From NCBI GenBank assembly GCA_900319625.1, contig ONPD01000002.1:260367-311885 (forward strand): a stretch of DNA of 51,519 nucleotides, given 5' to 3'. Made by a program: the position numbers and the translations under genes. Below are positions 33,369 through 42,182 of the stretch, in pieces. This stretch comes from an uncultured Treponema sp. (GTDB taxonomy: Bacteria; Spirochaetota; Spirochaetia; Treponematales; Treponemataceae). Under the pieces are notes generated by a model. The model worked only from the letters and a program-made list of their open reading frames with translations. It had not been told where the DNA came from and ran no database searches. Position 1 is the first letter of the stretch. Each line of letters starts with the position of its first letter.

Positions 33369-35906
33369 TTGATTCGGACACTTTTTAACAGGTTATTTTC
33401 TCTTTTCGGACTTTTGTTGTCCCTCATTTTTCTTTTTTCCTGTTCAAATATCATAAGTGATGCTTCTATAAACTCCCCGGTAACTGATAATTCTTCAAAA
33501 ATCATATATATTTCTGGAACTATTAATTCCTCATATAAAAACGGGGCCACTCAGCTGCAGAATGTTGATCCTTCGCCAGATTCGCAGGCGGAAAGTGAGG
33601 CCCGCTCTGCTATTCCTAATCTTGACGTATCTTCAGGTACTTCTTTGTATGAATACTTTGTAAGTGCCGAAACAAAGGGGGCCGCTTCATCCCAGACAGT
33701 AGAGGGAATCGTAAAAGCTGATTTGACCTATACAATCGGGCTGAAAAACGGCTATAAATGGCAGGTGACGGCCGGAATCAGGCGCAAGGCAGATAAGGCT
33801 ATGATTATGTCGGATTCTTATGAGGTTAATGCTGATGAGCAGGCGTCCGCTTCCTCGAAAAACCTCTTGCTGAAGCCTGCTGAAGGTGACGGAAAGATAG
33901 ATTTGAGCATTACGGTAGATTCTTCTGTTTTTGCGGTGCAGGTTCTCTTTGATGATGCTGCTGTTCAGGCTCGATGGGATAGTGCGGTCTCTGCTGGTGG
34001 AGAAGTTTCAACTTCCAAAATCTCCATTACTTCCATTAAAGCCGGGATTTATTACGCAACAATTAATTTTTTAGATGCGCATGGCATTATCCTGTTTTCT
34101 ACAGAGCAGGCAATCAATGTTTTTCCGGGCGGAATTGCTACTGAAAAATGGGTTGCCGGCAGCAGCGGCGGCGTGATTGAAGGGGGAGTTTTTAATCTTT
34201 CATCTTCCCTGCTTAATACAGCGGCAAGAAACGTTTTTTATGTTACGGCAGAAAACTCAACGATTATTGACGCTGCTGAGGCCAAAGGCGCCAGTGATAC
34301 TAATGAAGGAAGCGCTTACAGTCCTCTTCCTGGTATTTCCAAGGTCATTGAAAAAATCAATGCTGGCGGCGATTCTTCAAAAAAATATACGATTTATGTA
34401 AAAGGCACTGTAAAAGATAATGTAACAATTGACTGTTCAAATATAGCTTCTCTTTTGATTACAAACGTGCCGGGCTCTGAGGCCGTAATTGACGGAAATA
34501 ATTCAACTGAAAGTCCTGTTGTAACGGTTTCAACAACAAAGACCGTAACGATGACAAACATAAAAATCACAAAGGGAAACTGTCACGGACTTTATCTGCA
34601 GACTGGCGCTGTGGTAAAGCTGGGGAAGGGCGCTGTTATTGACGGAAACTCATCTGGAAGTACGGTAAGCACTGTAAACGGTGGCGGCGTCTGTATGGAA
34701 AGTAATTCAGAACTTTATATGTATGATGATGCTGTAGTCGGACAGAAGACGATGCCAGCCGGTTCTACTTATTCTAACAAAGCAACAGCCTTTGGTGGTG
34801 GTATTTACTGCAATGGCGGAAAAATCTACATGGGCTATAAAGACAGCTCAACTCCAGATAAAGCTTTTACAGGTGGTGTTTATAATAATATGGCAGACCA
34901 GCAGGGTGGCGGTGTTTATATAGGAAACGGTTCAACCTTTAATATGGAAGGTGGTGAAATTTCATCAAATACTTCTACTATTGGAGGCGGAATTGCCAAT
35001 AATCTTGGTATCTTTAGTTTTACCGGCGGTAAAATTTCTTCAAATACTGCCTTTGAAAATAATAATAATAATGGCGGTGCAATTTATTCCAAGGCAGGAA
35101 CTATTAAAATTGGTGGCTCGGCTTATGTTCCATTTGATTCTGCGAACGGAAATATAATTTATCTTGATAACGAGAATTCTGATGGCAGCGGCAATCTTCC
35201 GAACTTTGTTATTACTTCTTCACTTACGCCGCCTTCTGAGTGTACGGATGGTATTATTGCAGTTATTAAGCCTTATGAATATAAGATTGCCCAGACGATA
35301 CTGACGGCTTCTGGCAGCGTTACTCTTAGTAATGAAGTTTCTAAGTTTGGCGTGCTTGATCAGGTTGTTTCTGACAAAACATATAACTGGAAGATTCTGA
35401 AAGACGGTACTCTGACACGTCCTGCAACGGCTTCTGATGCTGCAGATGTAATTGCCGGAATGTCGAAGAGCGGAACTGTGGTGATTTCGGGTTCAATTTC
35501 AAGAGAAGCTTTTGACGCTATTGCTACAAATCTTAAAGCTTTGCCTTCGGGACTTGAGGTTACACTGGATATGAGCGGGCTTAATATTGCGGCAGCGGAG
35601 GTGTCTTCTAAAGTTGGCCTTCCTTCTACATCATTTAAAGGCTGCACAAATCTTGTATCTGTTATACTTCCTGATAATCTTGAAGATATTGAAGGAAGTG
35701 CTTTTGAAAATTGTTCCGCTTTGAATTCTATAGTTATACCAGCTACTGTAACAAGAATTGAGATGAGTGCCTTTGAAAAATGTAGCGGACTTACAACAAT
35801 AAAGTACAGGGGTTCAGAGTCTGCATGGGGTTCTGTAACAAAAGGTATGGATTGGAATAAAGATTGTCCTGCTACTATGTCGATAATATATGATTATAAG
35901 GATTAA
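33369..35906 (+). CDS. surface lipoprotein with beta-helix region and C-terminal BspA-like LRRs
   Basis: An 845-residue exported protein. The start is TTG with AGGTG five bases upstream. The lipoprotein signal ends in LFSC (Cys25), followed by SNIISDASI, a sequence also seen after the lipobox of the proteins at 44391 and 46938. Residues about 30-270 are a beta-sandwich-like N-terminal region (TSIKAGIYYATINFLD, INVFPGGIATEKWV). About 300-600 is a Gly/Asn-rich right-handed beta-helix (repeats such as GGGVYIGNGSTFNMEGGEISSNTS). The last 110 residues carry LRR_5 repeats (SFKGCTNLVSVILPDNLEDI, AFENCSALNSIVIPATVTRI, AFEKCSGLTTI). The roles of such proteins are usually adhesion or interaction with polymers or host; no catalytic motif is seen. 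It is followed 15 bases later by a second lipoprotein gene, probably in one operon. TATAAT at 33303-33308 is a possible promoter. Confidence 0.85.
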   Translation: MIRTLFNRLFSLFGLLLSLIFLFSCSNIISDASINSPVTDNSSKIIYISGTINSSYKNGATQLQNVDPSPDSQAESEARSAIPNLDVSSGTSLYEYFVSAETKGAASSQTVEGIVKADLTYTIGLKNGYKWQVTAGIRRKADKAMIMSDSYEVNADEQASASSKNLLLKPAEGDGKIDLSITVDSSVFAVQVLFDDAAVQARWDSAVSAGGEVSTSKISITSIKAGIYYATINFLDAHGIILFSTEQAINVFPGGIATEKWVAGSSGGVIEGGVFNLSSSLLNTAARNVFYVTAENSTIIDAAEAKGASDTNEGSAYSPLPGISKVIEKINAGGDSSKKYTIYVKGTVKDNVTIDCSNIASLLITNVPGSEAVIDGNNSTESPVVTVSTTKTVTMTNIKITKGNCHGLYLQTGAVVKLGKGAVIDGNSSGSTVSTVNGGGVCMESNSELYMYDDAVVGQKTMPAGSTYSNKATAFGGGIYCNGGKIYMGYKDSSTPDKAFTGGVYNNMADQQGGGVYIGNGSTFNMEGGEISSNTSTIGGGIANNLGIFSFTGGKISSNTAFENNNNNGGAIYSKAGTIKIGGSAYVPFDSANGNIIYLDNENSDGSGNLPNFVITSSLTPPSECTDGIIAVIKPYEYKIAQTILTASGSVTLSNEVSKFGVLDQVVSDKTYNWKILKDGTLTRPATASDAADVIAGMSKSGTVVISGSISREAFDAIATNLKALPSGLEVTLDMSGLNIAAAEVSSKVGLPSTSFKGCTNLVSVILPDNLEDIEGSAFENCSALNSIVIPATVTRIEMSAFEKCSGLTTIKYRGSESAWGSVTKGMDWNKDCPATMSIIYDYKD

Positions 35907-35921
35907 CAGGAGGATATGATT

Positions 35922-38489
35922 ATGAGAAAGATAAAAAGAATTCCATATTTCCTCCTTTTAGCACTTGCAGCTTTTTTATTTGCTTCCTGTGATGTAATGA
36001 ATAATCCTGTGAAGGATTTTTTTTCGGATTCTATGAGCTTTGCAGGCGGAAGGGAAACTTCTGGACAGGCTGATGAAAAAAAAGGCGATGATAACAGTAC
36101 AGCTGATGAGCCTGGCAGCACTGATGAAATAAGTGACACAACTGAGCCAACCAATCCAACTGATCCAGCAGATCCAAATATATTTCTTTTTGATGATATA
36201 GATTTACAGACCTCCCTTGTTTACTATGTTTCTGCTACTGGCGATGATGATGCTGCCGGTGACAAGGAAAATCCATTAAAGACAATTGATAAGGCACTCC
36301 GAACTTTGAAAGCGGCATTCCCGGCTGATGCAACAAAGACAAAGGGCTATGTTCTGCTGCTTAGTGATATCAGCATTACTGAGGAAATTGATTTTGATGA
36401 CTATCAATTTGCTGCTCTTGACCCTCAGATTGTGGATATTACAATTGCGGGCTATCAGGAAAGACGCGTTATAAATGCAGGTTCTAACTGTAGAATCCTT
36501 AAGCTTGGCTACACAAAGGGCAATATGTCCTTCTTAAATCTGACTTTTAAGGACGGATATTCAACAGATACTGGTGGAGCCGGACTCTATATTTCTTCTA
36601 CTGATTGTGGTGGTAAGCAGGTTTTAATTGAGTATTGTATTTTTACAGAAAATGAAAGTACGTATTCAGGTGCGGCAATTTGTCTTAATACTGAATATGA
36701 GGTGCTTGTAAAAAACTCTGAAATTTCAGGAAACAAATGTTCAGATGGTGCTTCTGCTTTTGATATAACATATAAAACTTTCCAGTCTGGACTTATAATT
36801 ACTGATACAGTAATAAAAGATAATACAACAACCGCTTCTTATGTTGTTTCAGGTACAGCAGTGTCTTATGATTATGGCTATGTAATGAACGGAGATATGT
36901 TCACAAGACTTGGTGGTGGAGTTGTTATTAAAGATAATTCTATAAAACAGGTTTCTTCTGACGCGGCCGCAGACTATTCAAAGCTTTCTGCAATTCATAA
37001 TAGTCAGCTGGATAAATCCCTTAGACTTACGGGTGCAAATACTATAAAGAATAACTTTGTCTATCTTGATGACGGTTCGGAGCTTGTAAGAAATATTGTT
37101 CTTTCGACAACAGGAAGCGGAAGAACTTCACCTTACCTTGTTATTGAAGGTGATTGTAATGGCAGTTCAATTGGAGTAAGTATTTTATCGGCCATTACAA
37201 GTGCGGTTACATTTACTTTTGATTATAAGACTAAAGGAAACACCGTCGCTCCTGGCAGCATATTCGTAAGTGACTGTTCATACGGAATCGGTTATGATTC
37301 AACGGGTAGTGAGGCTGCCTTCCTTGTGTCCGGCGGAAGCTTTGGAAGTGCGCTGGATTATTCTGTTAATTTTGCAACGAGCCCTTCTGTATTGCCATCC
37401 GGCTTTGCTTCTACCATTAAGGTTACCCCTACTGTTATTTACAACGGCGCTGATGTTACTTCTTCTGTTAGTGATGATATTACCTGGAGCCTTGTTTTGA
37501 AGTGCGGATCTGTTACGGTTGCAAAATCAGAGGAAAATACAAACACAAATACTCTTACTGTAACTGCTGCTCAGGCTTTGCCGGATAATTACACACTTTA
37601 TGTTACAGCGACCTTGAACGGCATTGCTTATGACGAAACTGTTTCTTTACTCTGCAAAAATACTCTGGAAGGCATGGTTTCTGTTTCCGGGGCTTCTGTG
37701 AACGGTGCAGTTGCTGATTCAGGGGTTTTCGTAACCGGAAGAAATTTAACAATTCCTGCTATGTATGCGGGAGAGAGCGAATTAACTCAGAAGGAATATC
37801 TTGAATACTGTTATTATGCTCATTATTCTCCTGCTGCTGCTTACACCGGGGACAATTATCCGGCCTGCTATGTAAGCTGGTATGATGCAATTGTTTACTG
37901 TAACCTGAGAAGTATTGCAGAAGGCCTTACTCCGGCTTACAGTTTGGGCGGCGAAACAGATCCACGAAACTGGGCTGGAATTGTTAGCGGCAGCGGAGAA
38001 AATGCCGGTAAATACTGCGGTCCTCATGATGATACAGACAGCTGGAATAACATTACCTTTGATACAAGTGCAAACGGCTGGCGTATGCCTGTAGAAGCTG
38101 AGTGGGAATACCTTGCCCGCGGAGGAAATCTGGATTCTGCAAGTCAGACAATATATGCCGGAAGTAATAACTTGGAGGAGGTTGCTTGGACAAAAGCCAA
38201 CGCTTCTGCACCTAACTTAGTAAAACAGAAGGCTGCTAACTCGCTTGGTCTTTATGATATGAGTGGAAACGTATTTGAATATGTCTGGGACTGGTATGGC
38301 GGAGGTATAACATCTTCTGTTGGTATGACAGGTTATGCTTCACCCGATAATGATTACAGGCGCGTAGTTCGCGGTGGCGGATATACTTATGGCGCAGATA
38401 AGGCACAAATATCTGATCGTAGTGTTACTAATCAGCCGAAAGATCGCTTTGGTAACTGCGGCGTCCGTATCGTAAGAAATACAAATTAG
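35922..38489 (+). CDS. surface lipoprotein with beta-helix, Ig-like and C-terminal FGE/C-type-lectin-fold domain
   Basis: An 855-residue lipoprotein. I choose ATG 35922 (AGGAGG eight bases upstream) over ATG 35916, which is only two bases from the Shine-Dalgarno. The signal ends in LFASC (Cys23), then an acidic Thr/Pro/Asp linker. About 100-450 looks like a beta-helix beginning YYVSATGDDDAAGDKENPLKTIDKAL. A beta-sandwich follows (about 480-590). About 600-855 is a formylglycine-generating-enzyme-like (SUMF1) fold: ELTQKEYLEYC, PACYVSWYDAIVYCNLRS, GWRMPVEAEWEYLARGG, GLYDMSGNVFEYVWDWY, RRVVRGGGYTYG, and a terminal NCGVRIVRN. The catalytic Cys of true FGE (GFRC) is replaced (GVRI), so it is probably a binding domain, as in the DGR-diversified treponemal protein TvpA. 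Confidence 0.85.
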   Translation: MRKIKRIPYFLLLALAAFLFASCDVMNNPVKDFFSDSMSFAGGRETSGQADEKKGDDNSTADEPGSTDEISDTTEPTNPTDPADPNIFLFDDIDLQTSLVYYVSATGDDDAAGDKENPLKTIDKALRTLKAAFPADATKTKGYVLLLSDISITEEIDFDDYQFAALDPQIVDITIAGYQERRVINAGSNCRILKLGYTKGNMSFLNLTFKDGYSTDTGGAGLYISSTDCGGKQVLIEYCIFTENESTYSGAAICLNTEYEVLVKNSEISGNKCSDGASAFDITYKTFQSGLIITDTVIKDNTTTASYVVSGTAVSYDYGYVMNGDMFTRLGGGVVIKDNSIKQVSSDAAADYSKLSAIHNSQLDKSLRLTGANTIKNNFVYLDDGSELVRNIVLSTTGSGRTSPYLVIEGDCNGSSIGVSILSAITSAVTFTFDYKTKGNTVAPGSIFVSDCSYGIGYDSTGSEAAFLVSGGSFGSALDYSVNFATSPSVLPSGFASTIKVTPTVIYNGADVTSSVSDDITWSLVLKCGSVTVAKSEENTNTNTLTVTAAQALPDNYTLYVTATLNGIAYDETVSLLCKNTLEGMVSVSGASVNGAVADSGVFVTGRNLTIPAMYAGESELTQKEYLEYCYYAHYSPAAAYTGDNYPACYVSWYDAIVYCNLRSIAEGLTPAYSLGGETDPRNWAGIVSGSGENAGKYCGPHDDTDSWNNITFDTSANGWRMPVEAEWEYLARGGNLDSASQTIYAGSNNLEEVAWTKANASAPNLVKQKAANSLGLYDMSGNVFEYVWDWYGGGITSSVGMTGYASPDNDYRRVVRGGGYTYGADKAQISDRSVTNQPKDRFGNCGVRIVRNTN

Positions 38490-38494
38490 CAAAA

Positions 38495-38530
38495 AAAATG
38501 AAGGCTGCCCCGTGAGGCAGCCTTCATTTT
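38495..38530. terminator. bidirectional terminator between the FGE lipoprotein and ilvD
   Basis: A perfect 15-bp stem (38495-38509 with 38516-38530, GGCTGCC arm, loop of 6) flanked by A and T runs. It can end the plus-strand lipoprotein operon and the minus-strand ilvD transcript, which converge here. Confidence 0.9.
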
Positions 38531-38571
38531 AATCAACCTGCACTGGCAGGTTTACGGTACAGTCCACACTC

Positions 38572-40257
38572 CTATTCGAGAATGGCACCTTTATCTGCTG
38601 AACTAACTAATTTAGCATATCTAGCCAGGTAACCAGTCTTAACTTTTGGTTCCGGGGCCTTCCATGCGGCGCGGCGGCGTTCAAGTTCTTCGTCGCTTAC
38701 GTCCAGGTGAATCTTGTAGTTATTGATGTCCAGAGTGATTTTATCTCCTTCCTGAACAAGGGCGATTGGACCCCCTACCGCAGCTTCCGGCGAACAGTGA
38801 CCAAGCGAAGCGCCTCTTGTTGCGCCCGAGAATCTACCATCTGTAATCAGCGCTACCTGCTTGTCCAGGCCCTGTCCTGCAAGGGCTGCTGTTACAGCCA
38901 GCATTTCGCGCATACCAGGGCCGCCTTTTGGACCCTCGTAGCGGATAACTACAACGTCACCCGGCTTAATCTGAGCCTTCTGAACAGCTTCCATAGCCTC
39001 GCTTTCATCATCAAAAACGCGGGCAGGACCTGTGTGCAGCATAAGCTCTTTTGCACAGGCAGAGCGTTTTACAACAGTTCCGTTTGGTGCAAGGTTTCCA
39101 AAGAGGATTGCAATACCGCCGTTGTCGCTGAATGGATTTTCAATAGGGCGGAGGATTTCAGGATTGCGGTTTCGAACGCCCTTAATATTTTCTGCAATTG
39201 TTTTTCCTGTTGCTGTGATGAGGGAAGTGTTGATAAGGTTTTTCTTTGCAAGCTCAGCAAGAACAGCCTGAACACCGCCTGCATCATCAAGCTCGCACAT
39301 AAAGGTGTGGCCGGCAGGAGCCAGGTGGCAGAGGTTTGGAGTGCGGTTAGAAATTTCGTTTACTTCGTGAAGGTCAAGCTCAAGACCTGCTTCGTGCATA
39401 ATTGCAGGAACGTGGAGCATTGTGTTTGAAGAACATCCTAAAGCCATGTCTGCAGCAAGAGCGTTGCGGAAGTTTTCTGCTGTCATCATCTTGCGGGCTG
39501 TAATTCCCTTGTTGTAAAGGTTCATAACTGCCATACCTGCGTGTTTTGCAAGGGCAATACGCTCACCTGTTACGGCAGGGATTGTTCCGTTTCCCGGGAG
39601 ACCAAGACCAAGAACTTCTGTAAGACAGTTCATAGAGTTTGCAGTGAACATACCGGAGCAGGCTCCGCAGCCAGGGCAGGCACGGTGTTCCATTTCCTTA
39701 AGCTGTTCTTCTGTGATTTTTCCGACTGCAAGACCACCTACAGCCTCAAACATATCTGTCAAAGAAAGATTTTTGCCCGAGTAAGGGTTAGAGGCGTCGT
39801 TACCGGCAAGGTGTCCAGGCATCATAGGACCTCCGGAAACAAATACTGTAGGCAGGTCAAGGCGGGCAGCGGCCATAAGCATACCAGGAACGATTTTATC
39901 GCAGTTTGGAATCATAACAAGGGCGTCAAACTGATGAGCCTTGGCTACACATTCAACGCTGTCGGCAATAAGTTCGCGGGTAACAAGGGAATATTTCATT
40001 CCTTCGTGCCCCATAGCGATTCCGTCACAAACGCCGATTGCAGGGAATTCAACCGGAGTTCCTCCTGCCATTCGTACGCCGGCCTTTACAGCCTCGGAAA
40101 TGCGGTCAAGTTCAATATGTCCCGGAATAAGTTCATTTTTAGCACAGATAATTCCAACTAATGGCTGGTTCAATTCTTCATCGGTGTAACCAGAAGCGTA
40201 AAACAAAGAACGGTGAGGTGCACGAGCAACCCCTTTTTTTGCGTTGTCACTTTTCAT
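38572..40257 (-). CDS. ilvD: dihydroxy-acid dehydratase
   Basis: A 561-residue enzyme of valine, leucine and isoleucine synthesis (third common step). Iron-sulfur ligand motifs are PNCDK (Cys119) and [19 protein letters not shown] (Cys193). Other conserved blocks are [20 protein letters not shown], the [11 protein letters not shown] stretch and [22 protein letters not shown]. The segment [11 protein letters not shown] corresponds to the region where [2Fe-2S] members have a third Cys (TPCN); here it is PGH, as in the oxygen-sensitive E. coli-type [4Fe-4S] enzyme. CGAGGT lies about seven bases before the ATG. No other ilv or leu genes are nearby. Its presence implies branched-chain amino acid synthesis, unlike in T. 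pallidum. Confidence 0.97.
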   Translation of the reverse strand: MKSDNAKKGVARAPHRSLFYASGYTDEELNQPLVGIICAKNELIPGHIELDRISEAVKAGVRMAGGTPVEFPAIGVCDGIAMGHEGMKYSLVTRELIADSVECVAKAHQFDALVMIPNCDKIVPGMLMAAARLDLPTVFVSGGPMMPGHLAGNDASNPYSGKNLSLTDMFEAVGGLAVGKITEEQLKEMEHRACPGCGACSGMFTANSMNCLTEVLGLGLPGNGTIPAVTGERIALAKHAGMAVMNLYNKGITARKMMTAENFRNALAADMALGCSSNTMLHVPAIMHEAGLELDLHEVNEISNRTPNLCHLAPAGHTFMCELDDAGGVQAVLAELAKKNLINTSLITATGKTIAENIKGVRNRNPEILRPIENPFSDNGGIAILFGNLAPNGTVVKRSACAKELMLHTGPARVFDDESEAMEAVQKAQIKPGDVVVIRYEGPKGGPGMREMLAVTAALAGQGLDKQVALITDGRFSGATRGASLGHCSPEAAVGGPIALVQEGDKITLDINNYKIHLDVSDEELERRRAAWKAPEPKVKTGYLARYAKLVSSADKGAILE

Positions 40258-40287
40258 AACATTACCTCGTTTTTATAAAAACTATAT

Positions 40288-40318
40288 AAAAAAATAAGCC
40301 GGCATATACGCCGACTTA
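40288..40318 (-). terminator. terminator of the LRR gene or attenuator of ilvD
   Basis: On the minus strand a 9-bp stem with one G-U (40295-40303 with 40310-40318) is followed by seven U residues. It lies about 30 bases before the ilvD start and 95 bases after the LRR gene stop. Either role is possible; no leader peptide rich in Ile, Leu or Val codons was found. Confidence 0.6.
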
Positions 40319-40356
40319 ATAATAGCTTTAATTTTCTATATATTCAAGAAAGAAAT

Positions 40357-40389
40357 TTATAAATACTAAAGTTTCTTTAATATTTATAA
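40357..40389 (-). promoter_or_regulatory. AT-rich 15-bp hairpin between the LRR gene and ilvD
   Basis: TTATAAATACTAAAG (40357-40371) pairs with 40375-40389 over 15 bases with one G-U and a loop of three. It lies upstream of the terminator-like hairpin. It may be part of the LRR gene 3' end or a structured ilvD leader. Confidence 0.4.
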
Positions 40390-40410
40390 ATAGCCCCGCC
40401 CGCAGGGAGC

Positions 40411-42030
40411 CTACTCATACTTATCCTGAATTACAAGCTTGATGAGCATATCATTCTTGATTGAAATGCGCTTTCTCTGTTCTGCAAGCTCGTTGCTATC
40501 CAGACTGATTCGCGACTGCTCACAAATCATCTTACCGTAGTCAGAAAGGGTAGCAGGACTTGAAGCTTCACAGGCGAAAATTACGTTTCGCTTGTTGATG
40601 AAGTGGAAGTAGAACTGCTTGAACTCTTCGTTATCAGACGGCAAAGCATAAAGAAGAATGATTCGCTTGAAGTCGTGAATGCGGGCAATCTTCTTTACAC
40701 AGGTCATCAGCTTGTCGCTGAATGTGTGCTCTCCAATATCAGAAGTGATGATTTTTTCTGCAATTACGAAGAGATCGCTGTCTGCAGGAGGTTCTCCTGC
40801 CGGCTCACAAAGTTCGATCTTACTGAATCCAACTGATTCAAGAAGGATTTTTGTTTTAGAGTCAACAGCAAGCCTGTCGCTCATATTGATATGAAGGTCA
40901 TCTTTTCCAGCAGGCTCATCAGGTTCACTTGAAGAAAAGAGATTTGCAAGTTCCTCATTTGAAACTGCACCGTTATTTGACGCAGAAGATTCTTCAGCAA
41001 CATCTGCTTCAATTCCAACTCCAGTTACACTATCGATACGCTCTTTTTCTTCACCCATGATATCGGCAAGCATATCATCTACATTGCTATCAGACATTTT
41101 ATTTTCCTCCGTATTTTCCACGTCGTTGTTTTTTATATTAATATTTTCCTCAGCCGGAGCCGGGGCTGGTTCAGGGGCAGTTGGAGTTTCCTCTGCAACC
41201 GCTTCTGCACCCATTGCAGTCAGTTCTTCGTCATTTGCAGAAATCTCAGGACTGAAAATATCATCTTCTTCCAGGTCATCCGAATCAGCAATCATTACTT
41301 CGGAATCGTCTTTAAGACTATCCTCGTAAAATTCGATTACATTTTTTTCTGCCGGAGTAACCTTCAGCCGAAGCTTGTCAGCTCCTTCGATTGATTTTTC
41401 GTAAAGACAGCCGTCTTCTTCATTTACGTAAAAAAGATTGTTGCCGTCATCTACGCGGATATTACGAATTGAATCACAGCCTTCAAAGGCATCATCACTC
41501 AGCTCGTAAAGGTGTGCCGGAAAAACCACAGTTTCAAGACTCTTGCAGCCCGCAAAAGCTTTGGAATGGATTTTTGCAACCGTATTCGGAACTACAAGCG
41601 ATTTTATGGAAGTACAGCCTGCACAGCAGTTTTCAGGAATATCCTGGATTCCCGCTCTGAAAGGAATTTCGGGCAGGGAAGAACAGCCATAAAAAAGTCC
41701 TTCAGGAAATTCTGTAACAACACTCGGCATAGAAACCTTTGTGAGCTTTGAACATCCCGAAAAGAGATAAGGAGGCAGAACCTGTAAAGAAGAGGGCAGC
41801 TTAACCGAATCAAGCGAAGTCAGATTCTCAAAAAGACAGTCAGGCAGCTCTTTAATTGAATCCGGAAGGGTAATTGAAGTGACAGTGGTGCCCGCAAAGG
41901 CCTCGTCAACAATTTCCTTTGGACCATAAGGAACCAGTCCGTTGAATTCCCCGGAAGAAGTATCAATTCCGACCAGAGTATTCATGTCATTTGTGAAAAG
42001 CAAACCATTCTTAGATGTATATTCCGACAT
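40411..42030 (-). CDS. cytoplasmic BspA/TpLRR-type leucine-rich repeat protein with acidic linker and C-terminal domain
   Basis: A 539-residue protein without signal peptide or membrane helix. Residues about 20-225 contain LRR_5 repeats (repeating LPDSIKELPDCLFENLTSLDSV, AFAGCKSLETVVFP, AFEGCDSIRNI). About 225-395 is an acidic, Ala/Pro/Glu-rich linker. The last 140 residues form a mixed alpha/beta domain (ILLESVGFSKIELCEP, SDLFVIAEKI, FKRIILLYALPSDNEEFKQFYFHFI, NVIFACEAS) that I do not recognise. Within the linker, GGAGG stands eight bases before an in-frame ATG (41095-41097), so a separate 228-residue C-terminal product (MSDSNVDDMLADIM...) may be made. The upstream start shows no Shine-Dalgarno but a promoter spaced for leaderless transcription. 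Confidence 0.85.
   Translation of the reverse strand: MSEYTSKNGLLFTNDMNTLVGIDTSSGEFNGLVPYGPKEIVDEAFAGTTVTSITLPDSIKELPDCLFENLTSLDSVKLPSSLQVLPPYLFSGCSKLTKVSMPSVVTEFPEGLFYGCSSLPEIPFRAGIQDIPENCCAGCTSIKSLVVPNTVAKIHSKAFAGCKSLETVVFPAHLYELSDDAFEGCDSIRNIRVDDGNNLFYVNEEDGCLYEKSIEGADKLRLKVTPAEKNVIEFYEDSLKDDSEVMIADSDDLEEDDIFSPEISANDEELTAMGAEAVAEETPTAPEPAPAPAEENINIKNNDVENTEENKMSDSNVDDMLADIMGEEKERIDSVTGVGIEADVAEESSASNNGAVSNEELANLFSSSEPDEPAGKDDLHINMSDRLAVDSKTKILLESVGFSKIELCEPAGEPPADSDLFVIAEKIITSDIGEHTFSDKLMTCVKKIARIHDFKRIILLYALPSDNEEFKQFYFHFINKRNVIFACEASSPATLSDYGKMICEQSRISLDSNELAEQRKRISIKNDMLIKLVIQDKYE
41095..41110 (-). promoter_or_regulatory. internal Shine-Dalgarno and start codon within the LRR gene
   Basis: On the minus strand GGAGG (41106-41110) is followed after eight A/T-rich bases by ATG (41095-41097) in the reading frame of the gene. 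This is a far better ribosome binding site than that of the annotated 5' start. It would yield a 228-residue protein from 41097 to 40411. Confidence 0.55.
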
Positions 42031-42036
42031 AGGTAT

Positions 42037-42065
42037 ATTTTAATCCACAATTGGGAATATCGCAA
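42037..42065 (-). promoter_or_regulatory. promoter placed for a leaderless LRR transcript
   Basis: On the minus strand TTGCGA (42060-42065), 17 bases, TAAAAT (42037-42042), then exactly six bases to the ATG (42028-42030). There is no purine-rich ribosome site. Confidence 0.5.
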
Positions 42066-42072
42066 ATCATTT

Positions 42073-42081
42073 TGTTATAAT
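42073..42081 (+). promoter_or_regulatory. extended -10 promoter of the surface cluster
   Basis: TGT-TATAAT at 42073-42081, about 100 bases before the beta-propeller gene. A small hairpin (AGCC/GGCT) and a T/A-rich imperfect palindrome lie in the leader between them. Confidence 0.5.
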
Positions 42082-42182
42082 TTTTTTGCAGTAAGCCGTA
42101 TATAGGCTGTCTAAACTTTTCTTAAAGAAAGTCTTATTTTCTGCCGATAAAAGTAGTGTCGGAGTGCGTCCACATTAGATTT

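Noticed and set aside
38495..38530. DGR-type cruciform after the FGE lipoprotein
   Set aside because: The perfect 15-bp stem flanked by A and T runs between convergent genes is better explained as a bidirectional terminator.
39541..40161. 206-codon plus-strand frame opposite ilvD
   Set aside because: Shadow of ilvD.
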